10,904 bases of DNA from Candidatus Babelota bacterium (GTDB lineage: Bacteria > JAGOBX01): contig JAGOBX010000078.1 of assembly GCA_017999075.1 (NCBI GenBank), forward strand, positions 1-10,904. The letters run 5' to 3'. The translations under genes were made by a program, and so were the position numbers. This document shows, in pieces, positions 1-6,786 of this stretch. The first letter of the stretch is position 1, and each line of letters opens with the position of its first letter. Under the pieces are notes generated by a model. It did not search any database and had not been told where the DNA came from. It saw only the letters and a program-made list of their open reading frames with translations.

Positions 1-1031
1 TTCAAATACCATAAAGGACGTGTTTGAATATTATTCTCTGAAAAAATATTCATTAATTCAATATTGTTATAAGCATATATTCCTTTTTCAATTATTATAG
101 AATAAAACCAATAATTCGGCCTGGTTCCGGCCGGAGGATCTATAAACTTTATCCCATTAATATCATTCAATCTATTTTTATATAATTCATAATTATATTT
201 TTTCTTTTCAATAAATTTTTCAAGCAGTTCCATTTGAGCTGCGCCTATAGCAGAAAGGACATTCGTCAATCTGAAGTTATACCCTATTTCGTTATGTACA
301 AATTTATTTTCATCATCTTTAGCCTGAGTAGTTAAATACCTGATTTTATCTGCATATTCCTCATTATCCGTTACTACCATACCTCCGCCGCCGGTAGTAA
401 TTATTTTATTTCCATTGAATGAAAAAACGCCTATATCCCCTATTCCGCCGGTGTATTGATTTTCAAGTTTTCCTGAAGTATAATAAGAACCTAAACTTTC
501 GGTTGCGTCTTCTATTATTTTCAAATTATATTTTTCTGCAATTTCAAGCAAATGTTCCATATTACATGGATTTCCAAAAATATGTACAGGCAGAACAGCC
601 TTTAATATTCTGCCGGAATTTTTATTAATCAAACCTTCAGAACTCATTCTACATTGAGTTTTACAAAATTTTTCTAACTTTTCGGTATCAATATTCAAAT
701 AATCATCACAATCCATAAAAACAGGCTCGGCATTCAAATATTTTACAGCATTAACGGGAGCAATAAATGTCAATACAGGAACAATAACTTCATCATTATT
801 TCCAACTCCGGCAACCTTCAGCGATATTTGAATTCCAGACGTTCCGTTAATGCAGGCTACTGCCCTTTTAGTTCCAATGTATTCGCAAATTTTCTTTTCG
901 AATTCATTCACAAAAGGTCCTACAGAAGATACCCATCCTGTATCAAGACATTTTTTAACATATGTCCATTCATTTCCGGAAATATTAGGAACAGACAATG
1001 GTATAAATTTATTTTTATCATTATCAGACAT
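1..1031 (-). CDS. legC: LegC-family PLP-dependent aminotransferase, 3' end cut by window
   Basis: Partial gene: 343 codons are visible from the ATG at 1031-1029, and it continues past base 1 (family members are usually about 380-390 residues). It is a fold-type I, DegT/DnrJ/EryC1-type sugar aminotransferase that places an amino group from a donor such as glutamate on C4 of a 4-keto-6-deoxy nucleotide sugar. Visible motifs are the N-terminal GWVSSVGPFV, the PLP-phosphate region INGTSGIQ (61-68), IIEDATESLGS with Asp175 that would contact the PLP ring nitrogen, and SFNGNKIITTGGGG with the Schiff-base Lys209. The NGNK-ITTGGGG form and the LegB partner immediately upstream point to LegC of legionaminic-acid synthesis rather than to another DegT aminotransferase. 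The start codon lies inside the end of legB (8-base overlap), suggesting translational coupling; no strong Shine-Dalgarno is seen. Substrate nucleotide (UDP or GDP) cannot be read from sequence. Confidence 0.92.
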   Translation of the reverse strand, partial: MSDNDKNKFIPLSVPNISGNEWTYVKKCLDTGWVSSVGPFVNEFEKKICEYIGTKRAVACINGTSGIQISLKVAGVGNNDEVIVPVLTFIAPVNAVKYLNAEPVFMDCDDYLNIDTEKLEKFCKTQCRMSSEGLINKNSGRILKAVLPVHIFGNPCNMEHLLEIAEKYNLKIIEDATESLGSYYTSGKLENQYTGGIGDIGVFSFNGNKIITTGGGGMVVTDNEEYADKIRYLTTQAKDDENKFVHNEIGYNFRLTNVLSAIGAAQMELLEKFIEKKKYNYELYKNRLNDINGIKFIDPPAGTRPNYWFYSIIIEKGIYAYNNIELMNIFSENNIQTRPLWYL

Positions 1032-2004
1032 TGTATATCCCGGATTTATAATTTTTTAAATTCAATTTCATCCATTCTATTGTTTCTGTTAATCCCGAAT
1101 CTAAAGAATATTTCGGAACCCAGCCAGTGATATTTTTTATTTTACTATTATCAGCAAACAACCTTTCAACTTCGCTTTTTTCAGGACGTTTACGTTCTTC
1201 TGTTTGTTCAACAATTATTTCTTCCCCGATCAGCATACTGATTTTTTTCACAAGGTCATTTATTGAAATCTCGAATTTAGAACCAGCATTTATAATTTCT
1301 CCGACAGTATTTTCAGATTCCGCTATTTTTAAAAAAGCTTCAGCCGTATCTTTGACAAAAGTCAAATCCCGTGTTGGAGTCAATGACCCTAAAGAAATTT
1401 TTTTTCCCCCTGATAAAATCTGAGTTATAACAGTAGGGATAATTGCTCTTGAAGATTGACGCGGGCCATACGTATTAAATGGTCTTATTATAGCAACAGG
1501 CAGATCAAACGACCTGTAAAAACTTAAAGCTAAAAAATCTGCTGCCGATTTTGTTGCCGCATATGGAGATTGAGGATTTATAGGATGCAGTTCAGTTATA
1601 GGAACAAATTGTGCTGTTCCATAAATTTCACTTGTCGAAGTATGGACAATTTTTTTTAAATTCAAATCCCGGGCAGCATTAAGAATATTTAACGTCCCCT
1701 TTATATTAACCTCAAGATATGCGTCAGGTGAATAATACGAATAAGGTATCCCTATTAAAGCTCCAAGATGAAAAATAATATCCGTATTTTTTACCGCATT
1801 TTTCACTGCATCGTAATCGCGCAAATCTCCGACAAATATTTCCATTTCATCTTTATACTTTGAGTATTCAAGCCAGCCCCAGTCATTTTTCGAATTATAC
1901 CTGACAAAAGCCTTTACTTTATATCCGCGTTCAACCAGAAGTTCAGACAAATGGCTTCCGATAAATCCTGCTGCTCCAGTCACTAAAACTTTACAATTTT
2001 TCAT
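1024..2004 (-). CDS. legB: LegB-type NAD-dependent nucleotide-sugar 4,6-dehydratase
   Basis: Extended SDR of 326 residues from the ATG at 2004-2002. The frame can be opened 7 codons earlier by a TTG at 2025, but the ATG is preferred because AAGGA lies about 10 bases before it and MKNCKVLVTG is the normal start of the family. Motifs (ATG numbering): Rossmann GAAGFIG at 10-16, TSTSEIYG near 122-129, catalytic YAATK with Tyr148 and Lys152, and RPFNTYGPRQSSRAIIP. The segment YNSKNDWGWLE after the second strand is characteristic of LegB/Cj1319-like dehydratases. Family role: converts a nucleotide-linked GlcNAc to its 4-keto-6-deoxy form, the first step toward legionaminic acid; in Campylobacter the substrate is GDP-GlcNAc. 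The product would feed the overlapping downstream aminotransferase. It starts 45 bases after the stop of the membrane protein gene upstream, so it is probably in the same transcript. Confidence 0.9.
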   Translation of the reverse strand: MKNCKVLVTGAAGFIGSHLSELLVERGYKVKAFVRYNSKNDWGWLEYSKYKDEMEIFVGDLRDYDAVKNAVKNTDIIFHLGALIGIPYSYYSPDAYLEVNIKGTLNILNAARDLNLKKIVHTSTSEIYGTAQFVPITELHPINPQSPYAATKSAADFLALSFYRSFDLPVAIIRPFNTYGPRQSSRAIIPTVITQILSGGKKISLGSLTPTRDLTFVKDTAEAFLKIAESENTVGEIINAGSKFEISINDLVKKISMLIGEEIIVEQTEERKRPEKSEVERLFADNSKIKNITGWVPKYSLDSGLTETIEWMKLNLKNYKSGIYNV

Positions 2005-2049
2005 ATAATTTATTTCCTTGTCCAAAATAATATTTTAAATAATAATGCG

Positions 2050-3201
2050 TCAGGCCGCCGGACTTTTTTTTAATAATAATCCTAATGCAAAACTCAACGA
2101 AAATTGTGAAGATGCGATCTCCCAGTGATCTTCAGTCCATCCGGCCAGATGAAAAAAAATAAAAATCCATAAAAATGCAGAGCCCGGAAACACATCAATT
2201 TTTCTTTGATTCTCCTTCAGGAAAACATATAAAATCCCTGCCCAAAAAAATATATAAATAATTATGCCTGTTATTCCGTATTCAATATAATAATTTAACA
2301 TAATATTATGCGCGTTTTTAGGCAAAACTTCAACTATATTGTTTTGTTTTAAAGCCTCAGAATATCTGTTTGTTCCATATCCTTTTAAAAAAACTTTCCA
2401 ATTTTGAAATATTATTTTCCAGCCTACTGTTCTGCCGTTAAATGAACTCATATTATCAAAATTATATCTGTTTTTTATCCCGTCAAACAAAAAATAAGAA
2501 GGAATAAAAATAATTATTCCGCCAATAACCAGACAAACAATACTTTTTCTTATTTTCCTGAACCATAACAACACTGCGGAACTGACAACTAAACTTATTA
2601 GAACTCCACGGCTTCCGCTGAACAAAATCCCGATAAATATAATTAGTGCTGCAAAAAAAATCACGCCTTTTGTTTTAATTGTCAAATATGAATAATTATG
2701 AATTATATATGTTATCAAAAATATTAGCGCTATTCCAAGTTTAAATGAATACCTTATATGATGCTCGCCGGCAATTCCGTTTAAATAATATTGATTTTCA
2801 AAAACAGAATAAAAATCGGAAAATAAATCAATTGAAAAAAATAGTCCTGATAAACTTATTAAAATGCTTAAAAATCCGGCTATTGAAAAACAGAATAACG
2901 CATTTTTAACAACTGACGGTTCTTCTTCAACCGATTTAACCATCAAAAAAATTAAAATAATTTTAACAAGATGCCTTACAAGCTTAAAATTTGCCGGAGG
3001 AAACGCAAAAAAATTTATTATAAATAATCCGGCTGAATATATTATGAAAATTTTCAGTAAAGCGAATCCTGTATTGTTATCGAATATTCTCCATTTGTAT
3101 TTGATTATCAATATTGCAAGCAGCAGATAAAAACAAATATTGGTAAAAGCTATGCCGAAAAACATAGAAATACCGCATAACGAAACTGCAAAAACAATCA
3201 T
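2050..3201 (-). CDS. O-antigen ligase / Wzy-type polymerase-like membrane protein
   Basis: A 383-residue, strongly hydrophobic protein with about ten predicted membrane segments, matching the Wzy_C/WaaL superfamily architecture. Visible signatures are SGSRG at 195-199 (Arg198) at the end of a membrane segment, the NGRTVGW segment near 255-261, and KNAHNIMLNYYIEYGITG near 295-312, which has the conserved His (298), Glu (307) and Gly pattern at the end of the large periplasmic loop of these enzymes. The loop lies roughly at 240-310. Known family members transfer undecaprenyl-linked glycans to lipid A core, to proteins, or to growing chains; sequence alone does not separate ligase from polymerase. 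It lies between sugar-nucleotide genes, 23 bases after the epimerase gene and 45 before legB, consistent with a surface-polysaccharide operon. The ATG at 3201 has no clear Shine-Dalgarno, so translation may depend on the upstream gene. Confidence 0.83.
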   Translation of the reverse strand: MIVFAVSLCGISMFFGIAFTNICFYLLLAILIIKYKWRIFDNNTGFALLKIFIIYSAGLFIINFFAFPPANFKLVRHLVKIILIFLMVKSVEEEPSVVKNALFCFSIAGFLSILISLSGLFFSIDLFSDFYSVFENQYYLNGIAGEHHIRYSFKLGIALIFLITYIIHNYSYLTIKTKGVIFFAALIIFIGILFSGSRGVLISLVVSSAVLLWFRKIRKSIVCLVIGGIIIFIPSYFLFDGIKNRYNFDNMSSFNGRTVGWKIIFQNWKVFLKGYGTNRYSEALKQNNIVEVLPKNAHNIMLNYYIEYGITGIIIYIFFWAGILYVFLKENQRKIDVFPGSAFLWIFIFFHLAGWTEDHWEIASSQFSLSFALGLLLKKSPAA

Positions 3202-3224
3202 AATTTAATATTTAATTTATAAGA

Positions 3225-4235
3225 TCAATTTTTATAGTATTCTTTATACCATTTTATAAATTCTGCTATTCCTTTTTCAATCGATGTGGATGGTTTGAAT
3301 CCTGAATCCCTTACGAGGTCATCAACATCCGCAAAAGTAGCAGGAACATCTCCAGACTGAATAGGCAAAAATTTTTTAACTGCAGGTTTGCCAAGAGCTT
3401 TTTCTATTGCAGAAATAAAATCAAGGAGTTCTACAGGATTGTGATTTCCTATATTGTAAAGTTTATAAGGCGCAAAACTTGTAGCCGGATCAGGATTTAA
3501 TCTATCCCAGTTTTCATTCGGCAAAGGAATATTCAACATCACTTTCGATATTCCTTCAGTTATATCGTCTATATATGTAAAATCACGTTTCATCTTACCA
3601 TAATTAAAAACATCTATAGGTTTATTCTCAAGTATTGATTTTGTGAATAAAAACAAAGCCATATCAGGTCTGCCCCATGGCCCATACACTGTAAAAAACC
3701 TTAATCCTGTAACAGGAATTTTATATAAACTTGAGTAAGTATGCGCCATTAATTCATTAGCTTTTTTAGTGGCTGCATATAAAGAAACCGGATGATCAAC
3801 ATTTTGATGAACCGAAAAAGGCATATTTGAATTGCCTCCATAAACAGAACTTGAAGAAGCATAAACAAGATGTTTAACTTTATTATGACGGCATCCTTCA
3901 AGGATATTCAAAAAACCGGTAATATTGCTGTCAATGTATGCATAAGGATTTTGCAACGAATATCTTACTCCTGCCTGAGCAGCAAGGTTTATCACAATAT
4001 CAAAATCATTTTTTTCAAATATTTCCAAAATCGTTTTTTTATCACTTATGTCAAGTTTCAAAAAATTAAAATTATTATTTTTCCTCAATATATTCAGTCT
4101 GTCTTCTTTCAATTTAACATCATAATAATTATTCAAATTGTCAATTCCAACAATATTATACCCGCGTAAACATAATTTTTCAGATAAATGGAATCCTATA
4201 AAGCCAGCAGCACCTGTAATTAATATTTTTTTCAT
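3225..4235 (-). CDS. UDP-glucuronate 4-epimerase-type SDR
   Basis: Extended SDR of 336 residues when started at the ATG at 4235-4233. The frame is open to a TTG at 4274, but that would add 13 Lys-rich residues before the usual MKKILITG start; AAGGA at 4253-4249 lies about 13 bases before the ATG. Motifs (ATG numbering): GAAGFIG at 8-14, the diagnostic [36 protein letters not shown], catalytic YAATK with Tyr153 and Lys157, and [15 protein letters not shown]. The NYYDVxLKxxRL and [11 protein letters not shown] segments mark the UDP-glucuronate 4-epimerases (CapI/LspL type) rather than GalE. Role by family: interconverts UDP-glucuronate and UDP-galacturonate with bound NAD in the cytoplasm, for capsule or O-chain synthesis. 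It is the first gene of the minus-strand glycan block, directly after the divergent intergenic region. Confidence 0.9.
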   Translation of the reverse strand: MKKILITGAAGFIGFHLSEKLCLRGYNIVGIDNLNNYYDVKLKEDRLNILRKNNNFNFLKLDISDKKTILEIFEKNDFDIVINLAAQAGVRYSLQNPYAYIDSNITGFLNILEGCRHNKVKHLVYASSSSVYGGNSNMPFSVHQNVDHPVSLYAATKKANELMAHTYSSLYKIPVTGLRFFTVYGPWGRPDMALFLFTKSILENKPIDVFNYGKMKRDFTYIDDITEGISKVMLNIPLPNENWDRLNPDPATSFAPYKLYNIGNHNPVELLDFISAIEKALGKPAVKKFLPIQSGDVPATFADVDDLVRDSGFKPSTSIEKGIAEFIKWYKEYYKN

Positions 4236-4281
4236 ATTTTTCAAAATTTCCTTAATTTTATAGTATTTCTTCAAACAAAAA

Positions 4282-4309
4282 TCTATATTTAAATATACAA
4301 TATATTCAA
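4282..4309 (-). promoter_or_regulatory. Candidate sigma-70-type promoter for the glycan block
   Basis: Read on the minus strand, TTGAAT (4309-4304) and TATAGA (4287-4282) are separated by 16 bases, close to the -35/-10 arrangement of a housekeeping promoter. Transcription would start near 4275, giving a leader of about 40 bases before the preferred ATG at 4235. Matches are imperfect and the background is very AT-rich, so this is only a candidate. Confidence 0.28.
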
Positions 4310-4403
4310 TTTTATATTAGCCGAAACATAATATAAATTAAAATATATAAAGTTTATAGAATACTACAATTCAAGATATAAATCAATACAAAATAAATAA
4401 TGT

Positions 4404-4429
4404 TAATGCAGGATTTTAATATTGCATTA
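4404..4429. repeat. Short inverted repeat upstream of the DHH-like gene
   Basis: TAATGCA at 4404-4410 is matched by its exact reverse complement TGCATTA at 4423-4429, with a 12-base gap; the half-site centres are 19 bases apart, about two helical turns. It overlaps the weak -35-like TTGCAT of the plus strand, so it could be an operator dyad, or a chance palindrome. The 9-mer TTAATGCAG at its left arm recurs at 9783-9791, upstream of polA, but without a matching right arm there. Confidence 0.35.
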
Positions 4430-4503
4430 TTCAAAGAATTATTATAAACTTATATTAATTATTTTTAAATACAGTAATCTTACAGGATTAGACAAAAAAA
4501 ATA

Positions 4504-4525
4504 TTTTTAAGGAAGGATAATATTA
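4504..4525 (+). promoter_or_regulatory. Strong ribosome binding site and leader, copy 1
   Basis: A run of five T followed by AAGGAAGG (4509-4516) stands 8 bases before the ATG at 4525 and supports that start. The 22-base stretch through the first base of the ATG differs at only one position from the leader of ackA at 8528-8549. Confidence 0.7.
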
Positions 4526-5565
4526 TGTTATTTGCAGAAGGAAACCAAAGGGTATATTTATACCAAAAACACAGAGTTTTACAATTTTTAAATGAAATTA
4601 ATTCTAAAACTAAAGTTTTAATTGCGTATCACGGAGCTGCAGCTGGAGAGATTGCTGCGTTGGGAATAATTAAATTTCTGCAAAAGAAAAAAAATAAAAA
4701 TTTCACATTATTCAATTTCGCCGAGCTAAGAATAAAAGAATTTGAGGTGTTAAAATCAAAAATAAAAACTAAAAAAATTGATAAATTAATAATTTTAGAA
4801 GGATTCGGACTTCCTGACTGTTATGCCGAATTCAATGATATTGCAATCAACATAGATTCTCATTTTAATGATAAAGAAGTTATAACAAATTTTCTAAACC
4901 CAATAGCGGCAAAATTCACACCGATTCCTTCTGTAAGTTTAGTTGTATATGATTTATTGAAAGAATACATTCCGCAAAAATATAAATGGCTGATCGCCGT
5001 AAGTTCGATAATAGATTATAATAGCGAAGCAGCGCAATTAATAATACAGGATGAAAAAGACAAAGTAAAAAAATTACCAGACATAAAATATACTTTTTGG
5101 GCATGTCAATATAATGAAACCTGGGGAAACAAAATCATTGAAAAACTGATTGAAAATCCATCTGTAAACATTCTTGAAAAAGATGAAGAATTATTAAAAC
5201 GCAGAAAAGAGTTTTTAAAACGAATTGACGAACATATAGAAATAATAAAATCAAAATATAAAAAAGGTCCTGTTTATTACGAAGTTAAAAGCGATACTTT
5301 CCGGCTTACCAGTCCATTAGCATCGTTTCTTCTTGACATATATCCTGACAAACTTATATTTATAGTTGAAAAATTTGAAAATTCCGATATTGTCAGAATA
5401 TCAGCCAGATATAAAAACGAAGAAGTTAATCTCGGAAAAATTTGTCAAAAATTAGCTAAAAATTTTAAAGATACAGATGCTATCGGATATAAAGAGACAG
5501 TAAGTTTCAGAACAAAAACTAAAATGGTAAAACAAATTTTTGAAAAATTAAGTCAATATTGCTGA
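4525..5565 (+). CDS. Degenerate DHH/DHHA1-family phosphoesterase-like protein
   Basis: A 346-residue protein with the layout of RecJ/NrnA-type DHH phosphoesterases but with most catalytic residues replaced. Motif I appears as AYHGAAAGEIAALG (34-47), where the family has HxDxDG; motif II is ILEGFGLP (90-97), with Glu where Asp is usual; motif III is IDSH (110-113) in place of DHH; IIDYN (162-166) keeps the Asp of motif IV. The FLNPIAA and SVSLVVYDLLKE segments follow the family pattern. The C-terminal half resembles DHHA1 (VRISARYKNEEVNLGKICQKL), but the GGGH-type glycine-rich motif is replaced by DAIGYKET near 328-335. Active members use two Mn ions to hydrolyse short RNA, ssDNA or nucleotides; this one probably binds metal poorly or not at all, so a binding or structural role is more likely (inference). 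It is the first gene of the plus-strand block, 22 bases before argC. Substrate unknown. Confidence 0.78.
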   Translation: MLFAEGNQRVYLYQKHRVLQFLNEINSKTKVLIAYHGAAAGEIAALGIIKFLQKKKNKNFTLFNFAELRIKEFEVLKSKIKTKKIDKLIILEGFGLPDCYAEFNDIAINIDSHFNDKEVITNFLNPIAAKFTPIPSVSLVVYDLLKEYIPQKYKWLIAVSSIIDYNSEAAQLIIQDEKDKVKKLPDIKYTFWACQYNETWGNKIIEKLIENPSVNILEKDEELLKRRKEFLKRIDEHIEIIKSKYKKGPVYYEVKSDTFRLTSPLASFLLDIYPDKLIFIVEKFENSDIVRISARYKNEEVNLGKICQKLAKNFKDTDAIGYKETVSFRTKTKMVKQIFEKLSQYC

Positions 5566-5587
5566 TTTTTTTTACTGGTGATTTTTT

Positions 5588-6622
5588 ATGATAAGAGCAA
5601 GCATTATAGGAGCTAGCGGTTATACTGGCCTTGAATTGTTAAGGATATTATCAAATCATCCTGATGTTAAAATAACAAATGTTACATGGAGTCAGGACAA
5701 AACAGAAAATATTTCCAAAATATTTCCGGGATTAGCAAAAATAATAGATTGTGATTGCAGCAAACCTGATATTCAAAAAATCGGAAAAACTTCAGATGTA
5801 GTATTTTTAGCAGTTCCTCATGTTACAGCCATGGATTATGCGGAAAAATTATTTGAATACAATGTTAAAATTATTGATTTAAGCGCTGATTTCCGGTTAA
5901 ATGACCCTGGAATATATGAATACTGGTATAAAGAAAAACATAAATGTCCTCATTTACTGAATTCTGCTGTTTACGGACTTCCTGAATTATACCGCGATAA
6001 AATCAAAAATTCAAAACTGATAGCAAATCCAGGGTGTTATCCCACTTGTTCCATACTGGGTTTAGCTCCATTGCTGAAAAATCTGATTATTGACGACGAT
6101 ATCATAATTGATGCAAAATCAGGTGTTTCAGGAGCAGGAAAAAAGTTAAGCGACAGGACTCATTTTTCTGAAACAAACGATAATTTTTTAGCATACAGCC
6201 TGAGTCACAGACATTTGCCTGAAATTGAGCAGGAATTGAATAAAATCAGCGAAGAACCTGTAAACCTAACTTTTATTCCGCACCTGATACCTATCAATCG
6301 CGGAATGTTATGCACAATTTATGTTAAGCCTCAGCAGCCAGCAGATGAAAACAGCATATATAACATATATAACAATTTTTACCATAATGAACATTTTGTG
6401 AGAATTGTTCCAAACAATACTTTACCTGAAACAAAATTTGTCAAATATTCAAATTTTTGCGATATAGGAATTCATTATGACAAACGTTCTGAAACAATTA
6501 TTATAATAAGCTGCATTGATAACATATGTAAAGGGGCTTCAGGCCAGGCAGTTCAAAATATGAATATTATGTTTAATCTAAAAGAAACTTCAGGATTAAA
6601 TTTTTGCGGAATATATCCTTAA
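5588..6622 (+). CDS. argC: N-acetyl-gamma-glutamyl-phosphate reductase
   Basis: Full-length ArgC of 344 residues. It reduces N-acetyl-glutamyl-5-phosphate to the semialdehyde with NADPH, the third step of arginine/ornithine synthesis, in the cytoplasm. The N-terminal nucleotide-binding motif GASGYTGLELLRIL (8-21), LSADFRL (98-104), the catalytic Cys150 in NPGCYPT, SGVSGAGKK (178-186), HRHLPEIEQEL (207-217), FIPHLIPINRGML and the C-terminal IDNICKGASGQAVQNMN are all present, so it should be active. The ATG at 5588 is preceded by GGTGA about 6 bases upstream. It lies 22 bases after the DHH-like gene and is probably co-transcribed with it. No other arginine gene is in the window, so the pathway genes are dispersed or further away. 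Confidence 0.97.
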   Translation: MIRASIIGASGYTGLELLRILSNHPDVKITNVTWSQDKTENISKIFPGLAKIIDCDCSKPDIQKIGKTSDVVFLAVPHVTAMDYAEKLFEYNVKIIDLSADFRLNDPGIYEYWYKEKHKCPHLLNSAVYGLPELYRDKIKNSKLIANPGCYPTCSILGLAPLLKNLIIDDDIIIDAKSGVSGAGKKLSDRTHFSETNDNFLAYSLSHRHLPEIEQELNKISEEPVNLTFIPHLIPINRGMLCTIYVKPQQPADENSIYNIYNNFYHNEHFVRIVPNNTLPETKFVKYSNFCDIGIHYDKRSETIIIISCIDNICKGASGQAVQNMNIMFNLKETSGLNFCGIYP

Positions 6623-6738
6623 AAATTTTAGTATATCATATTATTATCCGGAATTTTAAAATTATAAACGGATTAAAAATTATTTCAAATCGCATTTATC
6701 AGTAAATTTTAAAGACGGTTTGGTATTATCATTCTTAC
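6623..6738 (+). other. Gap between argC and the PHP-TPR gene
   Basis: AT-rich spacer. The frame of the downstream gene is closed by a TAA at 6703-6705, so nothing further upstream belongs to it. No clear terminator hairpin is seen: AATTTTAAAATT near 6653-6664 is a palindrome but is all A/T. A promoter for the next gene could lie here; none stands out. Confidence 0.4.
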
Positions 6739-6786
6739 GGAGTTTTATGTGTTCATCTTCATAATCATTATTTAATTGACAGCGCC
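6739..6786 (+). other. Out-of-phase start region encoding the first PHP metal motif
   Basis: GGAG at 6739-6742 is followed four bases later by an ATG at 6747-6749. Read from that ATG the frame stops after five codons (TAA at 6762-6764). One base further on, in the frame of the long downstream gene, bases 6751-6786 encode VHLHNHYLIDSA, which is the classic start of a DnaE PHP domain (HxH metal ligands). No ATG, GTG or TTG exists in that frame between the TAA at 6703 and the ATG at 6787. Removing a single base after the ATG (for example T6750) would give a normal start of the form MVHLHNH. Explanations are a sequencing or assembly indel, a real recent mutation, or an unusual start such as the ATT codon at 6706. 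Confidence 0.7.

Larger units (their letters stand above)
4236..4524. promoter_or_regulatory. Divergent intergenic region between glycan and housekeeping blocks
   Basis: About 290 bases without a gene, extremely AT-rich, separating two blocks read in opposite directions, so both promoters should lie here. No RNA gene, riboswitch or intrinsic terminator is recognisable. It contains a candidate minus-strand promoter (4282-4309), a 7-bp inverted repeat (4404-4429) and, at its right end, a strong ribosome binding site for the plus-strand gene. For the plus strand, TTGCAT at 4422-4427 followed 15 bases later by TATAAA at 4443-4448 is a weak candidate; TATATT at 4451-4456 is another -10-like match. 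In DNA this AT-rich such matches occur readily by chance. Confidence 0.5.

Noticed and set aside
419-628. Plus-strand 69-codon open frame
   Set aside because: Antisense to legC, across its PLP-lysine region; no recognisable content.
828-1423. Plus-strand open frames at 828-1130, 850-1059 and 1127-1423
   Set aside because: They lie antisense to legC and legB, whose protein motifs are unambiguous; the translations show no family resemblance.
2005-2025. TTG start at 2025 for legB
   Set aside because: The ATG at 2004 has AAGGA about 10 bases upstream and gives the usual N-terminus just before the Rossmann motif.
2864-3130. Plus-strand 88-codon open frame
   Set aside because: Antisense to the membrane segments of the O-antigen ligase-like gene; a by-product of its composition.
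3870-4169. Plus-strand 99-codon open frame
   Set aside because: Antisense to the epimerase Rossmann region; Ile/Phe-rich shadow.
4236-4274. TTG start at 4274 for the epimerase
   Set aside because: It would add 13 Lys-rich residues not typical of the family; the ATG at 4235 is more likely, although its AAGGA is slightly far (13 bases).
4916-5104. Minus-strand 62-codon open frame
   Set aside because: Antisense to the DHH-like gene, no ribosome binding site or family match seen.
6747-6764. Programmed +1 frameshift at the start of the PHP-TPR gene
   Set aside because: The short frame ends at a TAA and a shift there would bypass the HLH codons, defeating its purpose; no known slippery pattern is seen. 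A one-base indel explains the data more simply.
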